A stretch of 64,000 nt of DNA from Metaruminococcus_A sp050943475 (GCA_050943475.1 JBMNPF010000004.1:124001-188000); one strand, 5' to 3'; shown: positions 26,752 through 36,686, counted from the first letter of the stretch. A program made the numbers and translations. Notes: generated from the letters alone by a model not told the origin.

Positions 26752-27438
26752 TCAGGCATTCCACTTATACCCATAGCCCCACACCGTTTGGATGTACGCC
26801 GGGTTGGACGGTTCGTCTTCAATCTTCATCCGCAGCCGCCGGATGTTCACATCCACAATTTTGTCGTCGCCGTCATAGCTGTCTCCCCACACCTCGTTGA
26901 GGATGCGGGCGCGCTCCAACGCCACCTTTTGGTTGCGCAGGAAGAAGTCCACAATCTGGTACTCCACCTGGGTCAGGTCAACCGGATCGCCGTTTTTGGT
27001 GAGCAGGCGGCTTTTGCGGTTGAGTACAAACGGCCCAGACTGCACCGTTTCATTTTGCGTTCCGCTCATCATCTGAACCCTCCGGTAAACAGCGTCTACC
27101 CGTGCCACCAGCTCGGATGGACTGAACGGCTTGGTCACATAGTCGTCGGCACCGAGCATCAGCCCGCGTACCTTGTCCATTTCCTGCGTTTTCGCGGTCA
27201 GCATAATAATGCCCACCGTACTGCTCCTCTCCCGAATGCGCTTACAGGTGGTGAAACCGTCAATTCCCTCCATCATAATATCCAAAAGTACAACGTCAAA
27301 GCCGCCCTCTGCCTCAAAACATGCAAGTGCATCTTCCCCGCTGGAAACATCGGTTACATCGTAACCGGAACGCTGGAGGTTGATCACCACAAAATCGCGG
27401 ATAGCGTCTTCATCTTCACACACTAAAATTCGTTTCAT
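26752..27438 (-). CDS. OmpR/PhoB-family response regulator
   Basis: The 228 aa protein has an N-terminal receiver with the acidic pocket (CEDED), phospho-acceptor in VVLLDIMMEG, and Lys in DDYVTKPF. The C-terminal winged-helix domain ends IQTVWGYGYKW. It pairs with the downstream histidine kinase. A lipoprotein gene ends 21 bp upstream, so that protein may be part of the signalling unit. Confidence 0.95.
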   Translation of the reverse strand: MKRILVCEDEDAIRDFVVINLQRSGYDVTDVSSGEDALACFEAEGGFDVVLLDIMMEGIDGFTTCKRIRERSSTVGIIMLTAKTQEMDKVRGLMLGADDYVTKPFSPSELVARVDAVYRRVQMMSGTQNETVQSGPFVLNRKSRLLTKNGDPVDLTQVEYQIVDFFLRNQKVALERARILNEVWGDSYDGDDKIVDVNIRRLRMKIEDEPSNPAYIQTVWGYGYKWNA

Positions 27439-27459
27439 CTTCGGCAGTCCTTTCTCAGG

Positions 27460-28788
27460 TTACAACAGGGTAGAAAATCTCGCATACACATCTTCTTTGG
27501 TCAGCCGGTAGCGTTCGTCCGCATCCGGGTTGATTCTGGCCCAGTAGCTGATCTGCCCAATGGAGGCAATTTTAAAATATCCCTCCAGGTTCTTTTGGGC
27601 CGTGTCCGAACGCTGGAGTGTACGAATGCGCAGAATCTCCTGCGCCTCGTCCTTTAAATCACCGGTATAACAGAAAAACTTGACCTCGTTCTGGTCAGCC
27701 AGAACGCTGGCGCTTACCTCTTCCTTCCAGTTGTCCGGCACCTGAAAACGGAATCCGTTTGCCGTGTCAACATAGCCGGTCTCCTTTATCAAAAAGCGCC
27801 CGTCTTCATAGGCCATCCATTCGGTGTAGGAGAGCCCGGACGTGTTGTTATAACCGGGCATCAGGGTCAAATGAGGCACCTTGTAGTACCGGTCATGGCT
27901 GATGTCGCTGCTGTACAGCGCCTGATCGCGCAGGGTTGTCGTTACAAGGTTGGTCTCCGCATTCTCCTGGTAGGTACAGTTATACAGCGCACCGTTATAC
28001 ACCGTGAGAATTTCGGTGCAGAGCTCGTTGCCGACCTTTCCGTCCATAAACAGAGCTGGCTGTTGCCCGGAACCGTTGCCTGCAATATAACCGGACACCA
28101 GATTGACGTATTCCTCGACTGGCTCGTACATGGCCACTTCATCTTTTACCACAAACCCCTTTTGAGGCTCATAGCACAAGAGCTTGGCTGTTTTCCGAGC
28201 CGAATTTCCTTTGTTGCTCACATAAACCAGACGGTCAAGGGGCGTATCCGGCGTACGCAGCAGCGAAAACGCTTCGTATTCACGGCTGTCCACCGCACGA
28301 AGCATCCCCTCCGTATAGCGGTAGATGGTCAGGGTGCGGGATTTTTTGCCATCGCCACGGTAACCAATCACCAAATTTACCGGATCACCGGAACCAAAAC
28401 TCCCGAACACCACCCGATCGACATCGGCGGCTTCCCCAGCAATATCGCACATGGAAACCCAGGAACCATCCTCGGTCTGATCAAGCACATTGACCCGCAC
28501 CGCAGTTCCCGAGTTGGCTTGCAGGCTGTTCTGGTAAAAGACAATCGCCTCATTGGCTGGCTCACTGTCGATATTTTTAAAAACAAAAGCCGAACGGTAT
28601 TCCCCGGTCTGCGGGTACTTGAGCTGGATATTGCTTCCCACCTGCGCCTTGAGCGCCTCATAAATGGCGTTCTGCTGTTCGGTCAGGCGCGGCGGCTGCA
28701 TGGCCCCCTCTACGGTCAGCAGGTTGCCGTTGCATCCGCTGAGCGGGAGCAGTATCAACAATAAAACCAGTGCGGCAAATCGCTTCAT
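27460..28788 (-). CDS. Lipoprotein of unknown function next to a two-component system
   Basis: A 442 aa protein with a signal peptide ending in lipobox LSGC (Cys at about residue 19). The rest looks beta-rich, with repeating units such as SAFVFKNIDSEPANEAIVFY, VVFGSFGSGDPVNLVIGYRG and GQQPALFMDGKVGNELC that recall FG-GAP-like propeller blades. The C-terminal ~130 residues (from about GYNNTSGLSYTEWM) read like a separate domain. It precedes the response regulator by 21 bp, and so may modulate the kinase outside the cell; that is inference. Confidence 0.7.
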   Translation of the reverse strand: MKRFAALVLLLILLPLSGCNGNLLTVEGAMQPPRLTEQQNAIYEALKAQVGSNIQLKYPQTGEYRSAFVFKNIDSEPANEAIVFYQNSLQANSGTAVRVNVLDQTEDGSWVSMCDIAGEAADVDRVVFGSFGSGDPVNLVIGYRGDGKKSRTLTIYRYTEGMLRAVDSREYEAFSLLRTPDTPLDRLVYVSNKGNSARKTAKLLCYEPQKGFVVKDEVAMYEPVEEYVNLVSGYIAGNGSGQQPALFMDGKVGNELCTEILTVYNGALYNCTYQENAETNLVTTTLRDQALYSSDISHDRYYKVPHLTLMPGYNNTSGLSYTEWMAYEDGRFLIKETGYVDTANGFRFQVPDNWKEEVSASVLADQNEVKFFCYTGDLKDEAQEILRIRTLQRSDTAQKNLEGYFKIASIGQISYWARINPDADERYRLTKEDVYARFSTLL

Positions 28789-28836
28789 GGAACCTCCTGT
28801 TGCAAGGTAACCCGTCTTTATGAAAAGGCAGGCCTT

Positions 28837-29670
28837 TTATTTTTCATGGGAATCAAACGAAAACAGCTTAAGATTCTTGTTTTTATGCCAACGGCGGTAA
28901 ATGCACTCTGCCAGACAGCAAATCAGCATACCCAACAGCCCGCCGAGGAAATTCAGAATGACGTCGTCCACATCGCTGGCGCCGGTTTTGAATACGTATT
29001 GAAGCACCTCCACCAGCGCCGGAACCGCCAGCAGGATAAGCACCCGGAGCACCAGATGGATGCGGTGGGAAAACACCGAAAGGTAAAACCCAAGCGGCAC
29101 AAAGATGAGCACATTGCCCGCCAGATTTAGAATTTTGTTGCCGTCGCTGAGGGCATGGGTGCTCAAGTACATCCAAATCGTCTTAAACGGGATGAGATTG
29201 ACACAACGGTACTCCACCCCCCGGTTGACCGAGCCAAAAAAGAGCAGTGCCACCAGCGAAAGCAGATAGATGACAAAAAACACAATGCTGACCGTTTTAA
29301 AAAAATCCTCAAAGCCCTGCAGCTTCTTTTTTCGGTCGCAAAGCCTTGCAGCCGAACAGACAAACGTCGGCGCAATCCAGTTCACCGCCAGCAGGATAAA
29401 GGACTTGTTTTCAATTCCCACCCGCATATCCATCAAAAAGTCCAGCAAAACCACAATGCTTGCAACGCCGCATATCGTGGTTACATAAACGCTGCACCGG
29501 TCATAGCTTTTGTTGACAAACAGCAACACGGCTGCTGCGGCCGCGCACAGCACAAAGGAAATACACAGGCTTACAATGGTATCGACAAACGACATGAGCA
29601 CAATCTCAATTAAAACATAGCCCATGCCGACAACGCAAGGGAAGGTCGCGCTTTTCAACCACAGTTTCAT
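28837..29670 (-). CDS. VanZ-like membrane protein
   Basis: The 277 aa protein has about seven or eight membrane helices. The VanZ-type segment in the second half shows VNLIPFKTIWMYLS, NLAGNVLIFVPLGFYLSVF, and EVLQYVFKTGASDVDDVILN. The family is linked with teicoplanin resistance in VanA clusters, but most members have no known role. The ATG at 29670 has GGGAG upstream; a TTG at 29718 is possible. No van ligase genes are nearby. Confidence 0.85.
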   Translation of the reverse strand: MKLWLKSATFPCVVGMGYVLIEIVLMSFVDTIVSLCISFVLCAAAAAVLLFVNKSYDRCSVYVTTICGVASIVVLLDFLMDMRVGIENKSFILLAVNWIAPTFVCSAARLCDRKKKLQGFEDFFKTVSIVFFVIYLLSLVALLFFGSVNRGVEYRCVNLIPFKTIWMYLSTHALSDGNKILNLAGNVLIFVPLGFYLSVFSHRIHLVLRVLILLAVPALVEVLQYVFKTGASDVDDVILNFLGGLLGMLICCLAECIYRRWHKNKNLKLFSFDSHEK

Positions 29671-29842
29671 TGCGGCTATCTCCCACCAATCATTTTCCAG
29701 AAATCCCTTTCGCCGCAATGCTCCCGTTTCGGCCGGGAAGCGGCGTCCTTTTTAAACCAAGTAAATTTATTTTACCATAGAAGCGGCGGAAATACCACCG
29801 GTTTTTGAAGTTTCACATTCACCGGACCACCCCCAAAAAGGA

Positions 29843-29871
29843 TTGACACTTTTCCCCCGCAATGATACGAT
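29843..29871 (+). promoter_or_regulatory. Promoter of glpK
   Basis: TTGACA (29843-29848), 17 bp, TACGAT (29866-29871) with an upstream TGA (extended -10). It overlaps an in-frame ATG at 29862, which therefore cannot be the glpK start. Confidence 0.7.
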
Positions 29872-29918
29872 TAATACAACATTTTATTCTCTGCCGGGTT
29901 GTGAAAGGGGCTGCTGCT

Positions 29919-31406
29919 GTGAAAAAGTATATCATTGCGCTGGATCAGGGCACCACAAGTTCCCGCGCCATCCTGTTTGACAACGAACAGAACATTGTAG
30001 AGATTGCCCAGAAAGAACTGGAGCAGTATTATCCTCAGCCCGGATGGGTGGAGCACGACCCCATGGAAATTTACTCCTCCCAGTCCGCCGTGATGACCGA
30101 GGTGCTGCTTCAGGCGGGAATCGACATCAAAGACGTTGCCGGCATCGGCATTACCAACCAGCGGGAAACCGCCATTGTTTGGGATAAAAAAACCGGCCGC
30201 CCCATCCACAACGCCATTGTCTGGCAGTGCCGCCGCACGGCGGAAATTTGCGAACAGCTCAGGGCGGACGGGCACGAACCGTATATTACCGAAACAACCG
30301 GGTTAATTGCAGACGCCTATTTTTCCGGCACCAAAATCCGCTGGATTCTCGACCATGTCCCCGGCGCCCAGCAACGCGCTGAAAACGGCGAACTGCTGTT
30401 CGGTACGGTGGACAGCTGGCTGGTCTGGAAGATGACCGGCGGGCAGGTTCACATCACCGACTATACAAATGCCTCCCGCACCATGCTGTTTGACATCCGG
30501 AAGCTCTGTTGGGACGATCGTATGCTCCAAATTCTGAACATCCCCAAATGCATGCTGCCGGAGGTGCACAGCAGCAGCGAGGTGTATGGCACCGTCAACC
30601 TCTACGGGCAGGAGGTGCCGATTGCCGGCATTGCCGGGGATCAGCACGCCGCGCTGTTCGGCCAGACCTGCTTTGCGCCGGGCGACGCCAAAAACACCTA
30701 CGGCACCGGCTGCTTTCTGCTGATGAACACCGGAAAAGAGCTCTGCCGTTCCAAAAACGGCATGCTCACCACCATCGGCATTGGGCTTAAAGGAGATGTT
30801 CAGTATGCCATTGAGGGCAGCATCTTTGTTGGCGGTGCTGTGGTGCAATGGCTGAGGGATGAACTCGGCTTTATCTCGGAGTCGCGCGACAGCGAGTATT
30901 TTGCCCGCAAGGTTCCGGACAACGGCGGTGTGTTTGTTGTTCCCGCTTTTGCCGGGCTCGGCGCACCCCATTGGGATATGTACGCCCGCGGCGCCATTTT
31001 CGGACTGACCCGCGGAAGCGGAAGCAACCATATCATCCGGGCGGCGCTGGAATCCATCGCCTACCAGAGCCGCGAAGTGCTGGACGCCATTGTTGCGGAT
31101 ACCGGCATTGACATCGCCGAGCTCCGGGCGGACGGCGGGGCGAGCGCCAACAGCTTTCTCATGCAGTTCCAGGCGGATATTTTAAACCGCCCGGTTCGCC
31201 GCCCCATGATTCGCGAGACCACCGCGCTCGGCGCAGCCTACCTTGCCGGCCTCGCCACCGGGGTTTGGAACAGCACCGACGAAATCAAGCGCCAATGGAC
31301 GCTCGACAAACTGTTCACCCCCAGTATGGAAGAACCAGTCCGCGCCGCAAACTGGGCGGGATGGAAAAAAGCCGTTGCACGCAGCAAAGGCTGGGCAGAA
31401 GGCTAA
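29919..31406 (+). CDS. glpK: Glycerol kinase
   Basis: Phosphorylates glycerol to sn-glycerol-3-phosphate with ATP. FGGY-family kinase with DQGTTSSRAILF, ITNQRETAIVWD, TGCFLLMNTG and GAAYLAGLATG. At 495 aa it matches the E. coli enzyme. The GTG start at 29919 follows GAAAGGGG by eight bases. No glpF or glpD lies beside it. Confidence 0.96.
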   Translation: MKKYIIALDQGTTSSRAILFDNEQNIVEIAQKELEQYYPQPGWVEHDPMEIYSSQSAVMTEVLLQAGIDIKDVAGIGITNQRETAIVWDKKTGRPIHNAIVWQCRRTAEICEQLRADGHEPYITETTGLIADAYFSGTKIRWILDHVPGAQQRAENGELLFGTVDSWLVWKMTGGQVHITDYTNASRTMLFDIRKLCWDDRMLQILNIPKCMLPEVHSSSEVYGTVNLYGQEVPIAGIAGDQHAALFGQTCFAPGDAKNTYGTGCFLLMNTGKELCRSKNGMLTTIGIGLKGDVQYAIEGSIFVGGAVVQWLRDELGFISESRDSEYFARKVPDNGGVFVVPAFAGLGAPHWDMYARGAIFGLTRGSGSNHIIRAALESIAYQSREVLDAIVADTGIDIAELRADGGASANSFLMQFQADILNRPVRRPMIRETTALGAAYLAGLATGVWNSTDEIKRQWTLDKLFTPSMEEPVRAANWAGWKKAVARSKGWAEG

Positions 31407-31616
31407 ACCACACTTACGGTACATAAGCATGGCGCAGACGGCTGGATCTTGTCTGGCCAAAACCGGTTTTCACCTCGTCTGTCCGCGTCATGGCAGCACG
31501 CTTTACAAGTCTGTACCGGCTGCTTGGCCACACCGCAACGACAAACACGCCGCCGGTTTTGTGTTCCGCTTTTCCCGGGCCGGACGGCCCTAAATTATAA
31601 AAGGATGTGTCGCTAT

Positions 31617-32891
31617 TTGAAACGTTTTGAATCCATTGGCTTTGGCCCCGCAAATATCCTGCTTCCCCGCAACGCCGACTTGAACAAATGGTGTGTGGTC
31701 GCCTGCGACCAGTACACCTCTGAACCGGATTACTGGGAAAAGGCCGCCGTCATCGTCGGCGATGCGCCGAGTACGCTGAACCTCGTTTTCCCGGAAATCT
31801 ACCTGGAGCAGCCGGGGTTTGATCAGCGCATTTCCTCTATCCAGTGCGCCATGAACCGCTATCTTGATTCCGGCGTATTTGTAACCCACCCGCAGGCGTT
31901 CATCCTCACCCGCCGCACCCAGGCGGACGGCAAGGTGCGCACCGGCCTGATGGGCGCGGTCGATCTGGAACAGTACGATTACAACAAAGGCTCCACCACC
32001 CGCATCCGCGCAACCGAAGGCACTGTGCTGGAACGCATTCCGCCGCGGGTGCGGGTACGGGAAAACGCCCCCCTTGAGCTGCCGCATATCATGCTGCTGA
32101 TTGACGATCCAGAGCACACCGTCATTGAACCGCTCGCTGAAAAGCGCGGCAGTTACCGCAAGGTATACGAAACCGAACTGATGTTAAACGGCGGCTCGAT
32201 TGAGGGCTATCTCGTTGACCAGTCTGATTACGAATCCCTTGCCGGCGCCTTTGAAGCGCTTGCCAATCCGGAGGCATTTGCGCAAAAATATGGCAAACCG
32301 GCCTCAGAAAACCTGGTCTTTGCCGTTGGAGACGGCAACCATTCCCTCGCCACCGCCAAAGCCTGTTACGAAAACCTCAAACAACAGGTGGGCGAGACGG
32401 CGGCAAAAGCCTCTCCTGCCCGGTATGCGCTGGTGGAGCTTGTCAACCTGCACGATCCTTCACTGGAGTTTGAAGCCATTCACCGCATTGTATTTGATGT
32501 TGATCCGGAGGACCTGCTGGCCTCCCTGCACAGCGAATGCGGTGCTGTGGACGGCAAGGCGGAAGGCCACGCCTTTGACTACATTTATCAGGGCAAACGC
32601 GGTACTCTCACGGTGCCGCATCCGCAGGCCAATCTCGCCGTCGGCACCCTGCAGCATTTCCTGGACGGCTATCTCGCCGCCAAAGGCGGGCGCGTCGATT
32701 ACATCCATGGCGCAGAGGTCGTGGAAAAGCTTGCGGCAGAACCAGGGAGCATCGGCTTCTTTCTGCCGGATATGCAAAAAAGCGAGCTTTACCCCACTGT
32801 GATTCTCGATTCCGCCCTCCCCCGCAAAACCTTCTCGATGGGGCATGCCTGGGATAAACGGTATTATCTGGAAGCGCGCAAAATTAAATAA
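31617..32891 (+). CDS. DUF1015 family protein
   Basis: The 424 aa protein begins with the family-like FGPANILLPR and WCVVACDQYTSEPDYW; GDGNHSLATAK and a C-terminal FFLPDMQKSEL are also present. The family is widespread in Firmicutes and often near serine-biosynthesis genes, but none are here. The only ribosome site (AGGATGTG) includes the ATG at 31605, so a TTG at 31617 seven bases later is my choice; ATG 31605 is the alternative. A GGGCC/GGCCC hairpin lies upstream at 31578-31591. Confidence 0.85.
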   Translation: MKRFESIGFGPANILLPRNADLNKWCVVACDQYTSEPDYWEKAAVIVGDAPSTLNLVFPEIYLEQPGFDQRISSIQCAMNRYLDSGVFVTHPQAFILTRRTQADGKVRTGLMGAVDLEQYDYNKGSTTRIRATEGTVLERIPPRVRVRENAPLELPHIMLLIDDPEHTVIEPLAEKRGSYRKVYETELMLNGGSIEGYLVDQSDYESLAGAFEALANPEAFAQKYGKPASENLVFAVGDGNHSLATAKACYENLKQQVGETAAKASPARYALVELVNLHDPSLEFEAIHRIVFDVDPEDLLASLHSECGAVDGKAEGHAFDYIYQGKRGTLTVPHPQANLAVGTLQHFLDGYLAAKGGRVDYIHGAEVVEKLAAEPGSIGFFLPDMQKSELYPTVILDSALPRKTFSMGHAWDKRYYLEARKIK

Positions 32892-32918
32892 TGCCGGGCA
32901 AATCACCCGGAGCCTCAC

Positions 32919-32955
32919 AAATTCCCTGCGGAAATTTCTGCAGGGAATTTGTATT
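32919..32955 (+). terminator. Terminator after the DUF1015 gene
   Basis: AAATTCCCTGC (32919-32929) pairs with GCAGGGAATTT (32940-32950); the tail GTATTGGATTTT is only moderately T-rich. Bases 32956-33210 hold no gene I can support. Confidence 0.6.
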
Positions 32956-33210
32956 GGATTTTGTAAAATCGGTACAACCATTTCTGCGCAGCAAGGCGTA
33001 ACGCGCATCTTTGAAATCCAAGCATTCATCTGGTTCCCGGCTGTGGGAGCCATGCAAGCAAAATGAACCTCTAATCGCATCCAAGCGCGTCTTTTGCACT
33101 GTTTCGCCCATCTGCAAAACAGCAGGTCCGTGCACCACTATCACCGCATTATTGGCAGATGATGCGCGCTGTTCTTACAAAAATAACGATGAAAATCTTT
33201 TGAAACCCGG

Positions 33211-33238
33211 TTGACATTTCCAAAAAGTTTGCTATCAT
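33211..33238 (+). promoter_or_regulatory. Promoter of the thrS T-box leader
   Basis: TTGACA (33211-33216), 16 bp, TATCAT (33233-33238), with TGC before it as an extended -10. Confidence 0.75.
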
Positions 33239-33244
33239 AGAAAC

Positions 33245-33505
33245 AAGAAGCAAAGTGTTGAAAAGGACATGGCAATGCCCGCCGTCTGTCAGAGAACGCC
33301 GCCTTGCGCTGTGAGCGGTGTCAGAACGAAAGGCCTTGTTACCACCTTGGAGCGTGCGGCAACCGGTTTCCGGCAGAACCGCAACGGAGTTTCGGCTCTC
33401 CGTTATCAAAAACCGCGAGCTGGCAGGGTTTCCTGCAAGTTGGGTGGAACCGTGGAGCAATTTGTGCCTCATCCCAATGGTTTTGGGATGAGGCTTGTTT
33501 TTTAT
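33245..33505 (+). promoter_or_regulatory. T-box leader (Thr) of thrS
   Basis: The core TGGGTGGAACCGTGG sits at 33441-33455. It is followed by a terminator, GCCTCATCCC/GGGATGAGGC at 33466-33494, and T tract TTGTTTTTTA. An ACC triplet at 33341-33343 in GTTACCACC lies about where the specifier would be, fitting threonine, though the exact stem I pairing was not traced. Another 112 bp separate the terminator from thrS. Confidence 0.9.
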
Positions 33506-33617
33506 CCGCCGTTCCCCGCAGGATATGCGCCGCCGGCCCGATTTTGTCCCCGTCAACACAGCTGTCCCGCCGCATTCCGCAGCGGGCTCTTCTGGATAGA
33601 AAGGATTGTGAAAACGT

Positions 33618-35519
33618 ATGATTCATGTCACACTCAAAGGCGGAACCGTCAAGGAATATGAAGCCGGCATTACGGCCGCCGATGTCGCAAAAGACCTTGG
33701 AATGGGCCTTTACAAAGCCGCTTGCTGCTGTAAAATAAACGGCAGGGTGTGCGACCTGCGCACCCCGCTTCACGAGGACTGCGAGCTTGCCATCTGCACC
33801 TTTGACGATGAAGACGGCAAAAAAACCTTCTGGCACACCTCTTCTCACCTGCTCGCGCAGGCGGTTAAGCAACTGTTCCCGGAGGCAAAACTTGCCATCG
33901 GCCCGGCCATTGACAACGGCTTTTATTATGATTTTGACGTTAAAGAGCCGTTTTCCGCCGAAGATCTTGAAAAAATCGAGGCTCTGATGAAGAAAAACGC
34001 CAAATCCAACCCAGATTTGGTCCGCTTTGAACTTCCCCCAGAGCAGGCTACCCAAAAGATGGAGTCCGAAGGCGAGCCCTACAAAGTGGAACTCATTGCC
34101 GAGCACGCCGCTTCAGGCGAGCCGATTAGCTTCTACACGCTGGGTGATTTCACCGACCTCTGCGCCGGCCCGCACCTCATCAACACCGCGCCCATCAAGG
34201 CCATTAAGCTCACCAGTTCAACCGGCGCTTACTGGCGCGGCGATGCGAACAAGCAGCAGCTCTGCCGTATTTACGGCATCACCTTCCCCAAAGCGAGCGA
34301 GCTGGAAGCCTACCTCACCATGCTGGAGGAGGCCAAAAAGCGCGACCACCGCAAACTCGGCAAAGAACTGGAGCTTTTCACCATTATGGATGAAGGCCCT
34401 GGTTTCCCCTTCTTCCTCCCCAAAGGCATGGTGCTGAAAAACCGTCTGATTGACTACTGGCGCCAGATCCACCGCGAAGCAGGCTATCAGGAAATTAGCA
34501 CCCCGATGATCCTCTCCCGTTCTCTCTGGGAGCAGAGCGGCCACTGGGGCCATTACGAAAAGAATATGTACACCACCGTCATTGACGACCAGGACTTCGC
34601 CATTAAGCCAATGAACTGCCCCGGCGGTATTCTCGTCTACAAGACCAAAATGCACTCCTACCGCGATCTGCCGCTGCGGATGGGTGAGCTCGGCGTTGTT
34701 CACCGTCACGAACTGTCCGGCGCTCTGCACGGGCTGATGCGGGTACGCTGCTTCACCCAGGACGACGCGCATATCTTTATGATGCCGGAACAGATTAAGG
34801 ATGAAATCAAAGGCGTTGTACAGTTGATTGACAAGGTCTACCAGAGCTTCGGCTTTGAATACCACATTGAGCTTTCGACCATGCCGGAGGATCACATGGG
34901 GGACGACGCACAATGGGAGCTTGCAACCGAAGCCCTGCGCGACGCCATCACCGAGCTCGGCTACGACTACGAGGTCAACGAGGGCGACGGCGCCTTCTAC
35001 GGGCCGAAGCTCGACTTCCACCTGACCGACTGCATTGGCCGCACCTGGCAGTGCGGAACCATCCAGCTTGACTTCCAGCTTCCCGAACGGTTCCAGCTTG
35101 AGTACACCGGCGCGGACGGCGAACGCCACCGCCCCATCATGATTCACCGTGTGGTATTTGGCAGCATTGAACGGTTTATCGGCATCCTGACCGAGCATTA
35201 CGCAGGCGCATTCCCGCTCTGGCTGGCTCCGGTTCAGGTCAAGGTCATCCCCATCAGCGAAAAGCACCTGGATTACGCAAAATCGGTTGCCGCTAAGCTC
35301 TTTGATGCTGGCGTAAGGGTTGAGACCGACGAGCGCAACGAAAAAGTTGGATACAAAATCCGCGAAGCACAGCTCGAAAAGGTACCGCTTATGCTGGTTG
35401 TCGGCGACAAAGAGGCCGGTGAAGGCACCGTCTCGGTGCGTGACCGCGACGCGGGCGATCTCGGCTCCATGTCCCTTGATGCTTTCCTTGCAAAATACCA
35501 AGAGCCTTTCCAAGCGTAA
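33618..35519 (+). CDS. thrS: Threonyl-tRNA synthetase
   Basis: Class II synthetase charging tRNA-Thr, with editing. The 633 aa protein has an N-terminal TGS domain (1-60), the editing/SAD domain with HTSSHLLAQAV, the catalytic core with NCPGGILVYK and MRVRCFTQDDAH, and a C-terminal anticodon domain (VKVIPISEKH to end). The zinc-site residues look present. Expression is set by the T-box upstream. Confidence 0.98.
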   Translation: MIHVTLKGGTVKEYEAGITAADVAKDLGMGLYKAACCCKINGRVCDLRTPLHEDCELAICTFDDEDGKKTFWHTSSHLLAQAVKQLFPEAKLAIGPAIDNGFYYDFDVKEPFSAEDLEKIEALMKKNAKSNPDLVRFELPPEQATQKMESEGEPYKVELIAEHAASGEPISFYTLGDFTDLCAGPHLINTAPIKAIKLTSSTGAYWRGDANKQQLCRIYGITFPKASELEAYLTMLEEAKKRDHRKLGKELELFTIMDEGPGFPFFLPKGMVLKNRLIDYWRQIHREAGYQEISTPMILSRSLWEQSGHWGHYEKNMYTTVIDDQDFAIKPMNCPGGILVYKTKMHSYRDLPLRMGELGVVHRHELSGALHGLMRVRCFTQDDAHIFMMPEQIKDEIKGVVQLIDKVYQSFGFEYHIELSTMPEDHMGDDAQWELATEALRDAITELGYDYEVNEGDGAFYGPKLDFHLTDCIGRTWQCGTIQLDFQLPERFQLEYTGADGERHRPIMIHRVVFGSIERFIGILTEHYAGAFPLWLAPVQVKVIPISEKHLDYAKSVAAKLFDAGVRVETDERNEKVGYKIREAQLEKVPLMLVVGDKEAGEGTVSVRDRDAGDLGSMSLDAFLAKYQEPFQA

Positions 35520-35521
35520 AC

Positions 35522-35550
35522 AAAAACCGTATGGGTTAATCCCCATACGG
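35522..35550 (-). terminator. Terminator for the LCP-family gene
   Basis: CCGTATGGG and CCCATACGG form a nine-bp stem across 35527-35550; the minus strand continues TTTTTGTTT. The LCP stop codon lies inside it, and thrS ends at 35519. Confidence 0.75.
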
Positions 35551-36444
35551 CTCAAACCAGCTTTGCATCACCTCTTTGCCTTCGGGCGAAGGGGTGAATC
35601 TTTTTTCGTCCTTTGTCCCGGTATAGCTTCCGTCAATCAGTCGATACACCGCCTTATCCTGTTCCGACTGCGCAATATAGCCAGTTGCTTCCTTGCGGAC
35701 GGTGTAGTCGTAGTTTGTAATGTTGGTCTGCACAAGGTCTACAAAGGAGGCAAACAGCGCGTCTGCACGGCTCGCAATGCTGTCCACCAACCGCTGCTCA
35801 ATACCCGAAGCAAGCAGCTCCGCACGGCGTTTCAACGCCTCATTTTCCTCAAGCCCTGCAACCAACGGACTACTCAGATATTCCAGCAGCTTTTTGCCGT
35901 TCAATAGTTGCAGCCCCTCCACAAGGCGGACGGTGCTTCCCTTTTCCGATGTATATTCCGTTGTCTGCTCCACATTGGTTTCTACGCCGCCAAACAGATC
36001 CACCAGGTCAATGAACTCTTCGCTGTTGTATTTGACATAGCGGTCCACCTTGATGGAAAACACATTGCGTACGGCGTCACAGACCATTTGCACGCCGCCG
36101 TAATCGTATAGCTCCGGCAGCGTGCCGGTCTTAATATTCACCGTCGCCTCAAGCTCTCGCGGAATTGGTACCAGCCGCAGCACCCGTTCGGCAGGATAAA
36201 ACCGCATTAGCATGTACCGATCCGGCGGAACGGTATCATCCCGGCTTCCCATAAACAGTATGGTCATGCTGTCCTCCGCTCGCGGCTGGTACCCCGGCGG
36301 TCCCACCACCGATTGCTGGGATTCCTCCGCTGGCGACGTGAGGCTGATCGCCGCCATAATGCCCGCACTCAGCAGACCAAGCGCTGCAAGAGACACCATA
36401 AACGCAAATGCAAACGCTTTGAAACCAATGTGTTTTTTTGCCAT
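35536..36444 (-). CDS. Divergent LytR-CpsA-Psr (LCP) family protein
   Basis: LCP proteins attach teichoic acids or other glycopolymers to peptidoglycan on the outer face of the membrane. The 302 aa protein has one N-terminal helix (about 10-33), then the LCP core. The usual RSDTMML segment is here PDRYMLMRF, and IPRD is IPRE; VKYNSEEFIDLVDLFGGVET matches the family. The divergence at known pyrophosphate-contact positions makes activity uncertain. It is a single gene, convergent with thrS. Confidence 0.8.
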   Translation of the reverse strand: MAKKHIGFKAFAFAFMVSLAALGLLSAGIMAAISLTSPAEESQQSVVGPPGYQPRAEDSMTILFMGSRDDTVPPDRYMLMRFYPAERVLRLVPIPRELEATVNIKTGTLPELYDYGGVQMVCDAVRNVFSIKVDRYVKYNSEEFIDLVDLFGGVETNVEQTTEYTSEKGSTVRLVEGLQLLNGKKLLEYLSSPLVAGLEENEALKRRAELLASGIEQRLVDSIASRADALFASFVDLVQTNITNYDYTVRKEATGYIAQSEQDKAVYRLIDGSYTGTKDEKRFTPSPEGKEVMQSWFEPYGD

Positions 36445-36630
36445 ACTGTTTCCTCCCGGTCACTCGTATTCCGTCAGAACCAGTATTGGCAGCAAGCAAT
36501 CAAAACATACACAAAGGAAACACACAAAAACATTCCGGCGGTTTTCCTCTGTTTTCCGGGTACGCTTCACATACCTTCAAAAAATTACCTAGCAAGGCTC
36601 CCCATACTCTGCACTATGCTCCAAGGCTGC

Positions 36631-36672
36631 AAAAAACAGCGGCGTTTCCAAAAGGAAACGCCGCTGTTTTTT
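36631..36672. terminator. Bidirectional terminator after the Nudix gene
   Basis: AAAAAACAGCGGCGTTTCC and GGAAACGCCGCTGTTTTTT pair perfectly (19 bp) around AAAA. It lies just past the Nudix stop on the minus strand. Confidence 0.85.
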
Positions 36673-36686
36673 GTTTCTGGCTTGTC

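Noticed and set aside
29862..29918. Upstream in-frame ATG for glpK
   Set aside because: Lies in the -10 region of a TTGACA-17-TACGAT promoter, so it would not be transcribed in full; GTG 29919 has a good ribosome site.
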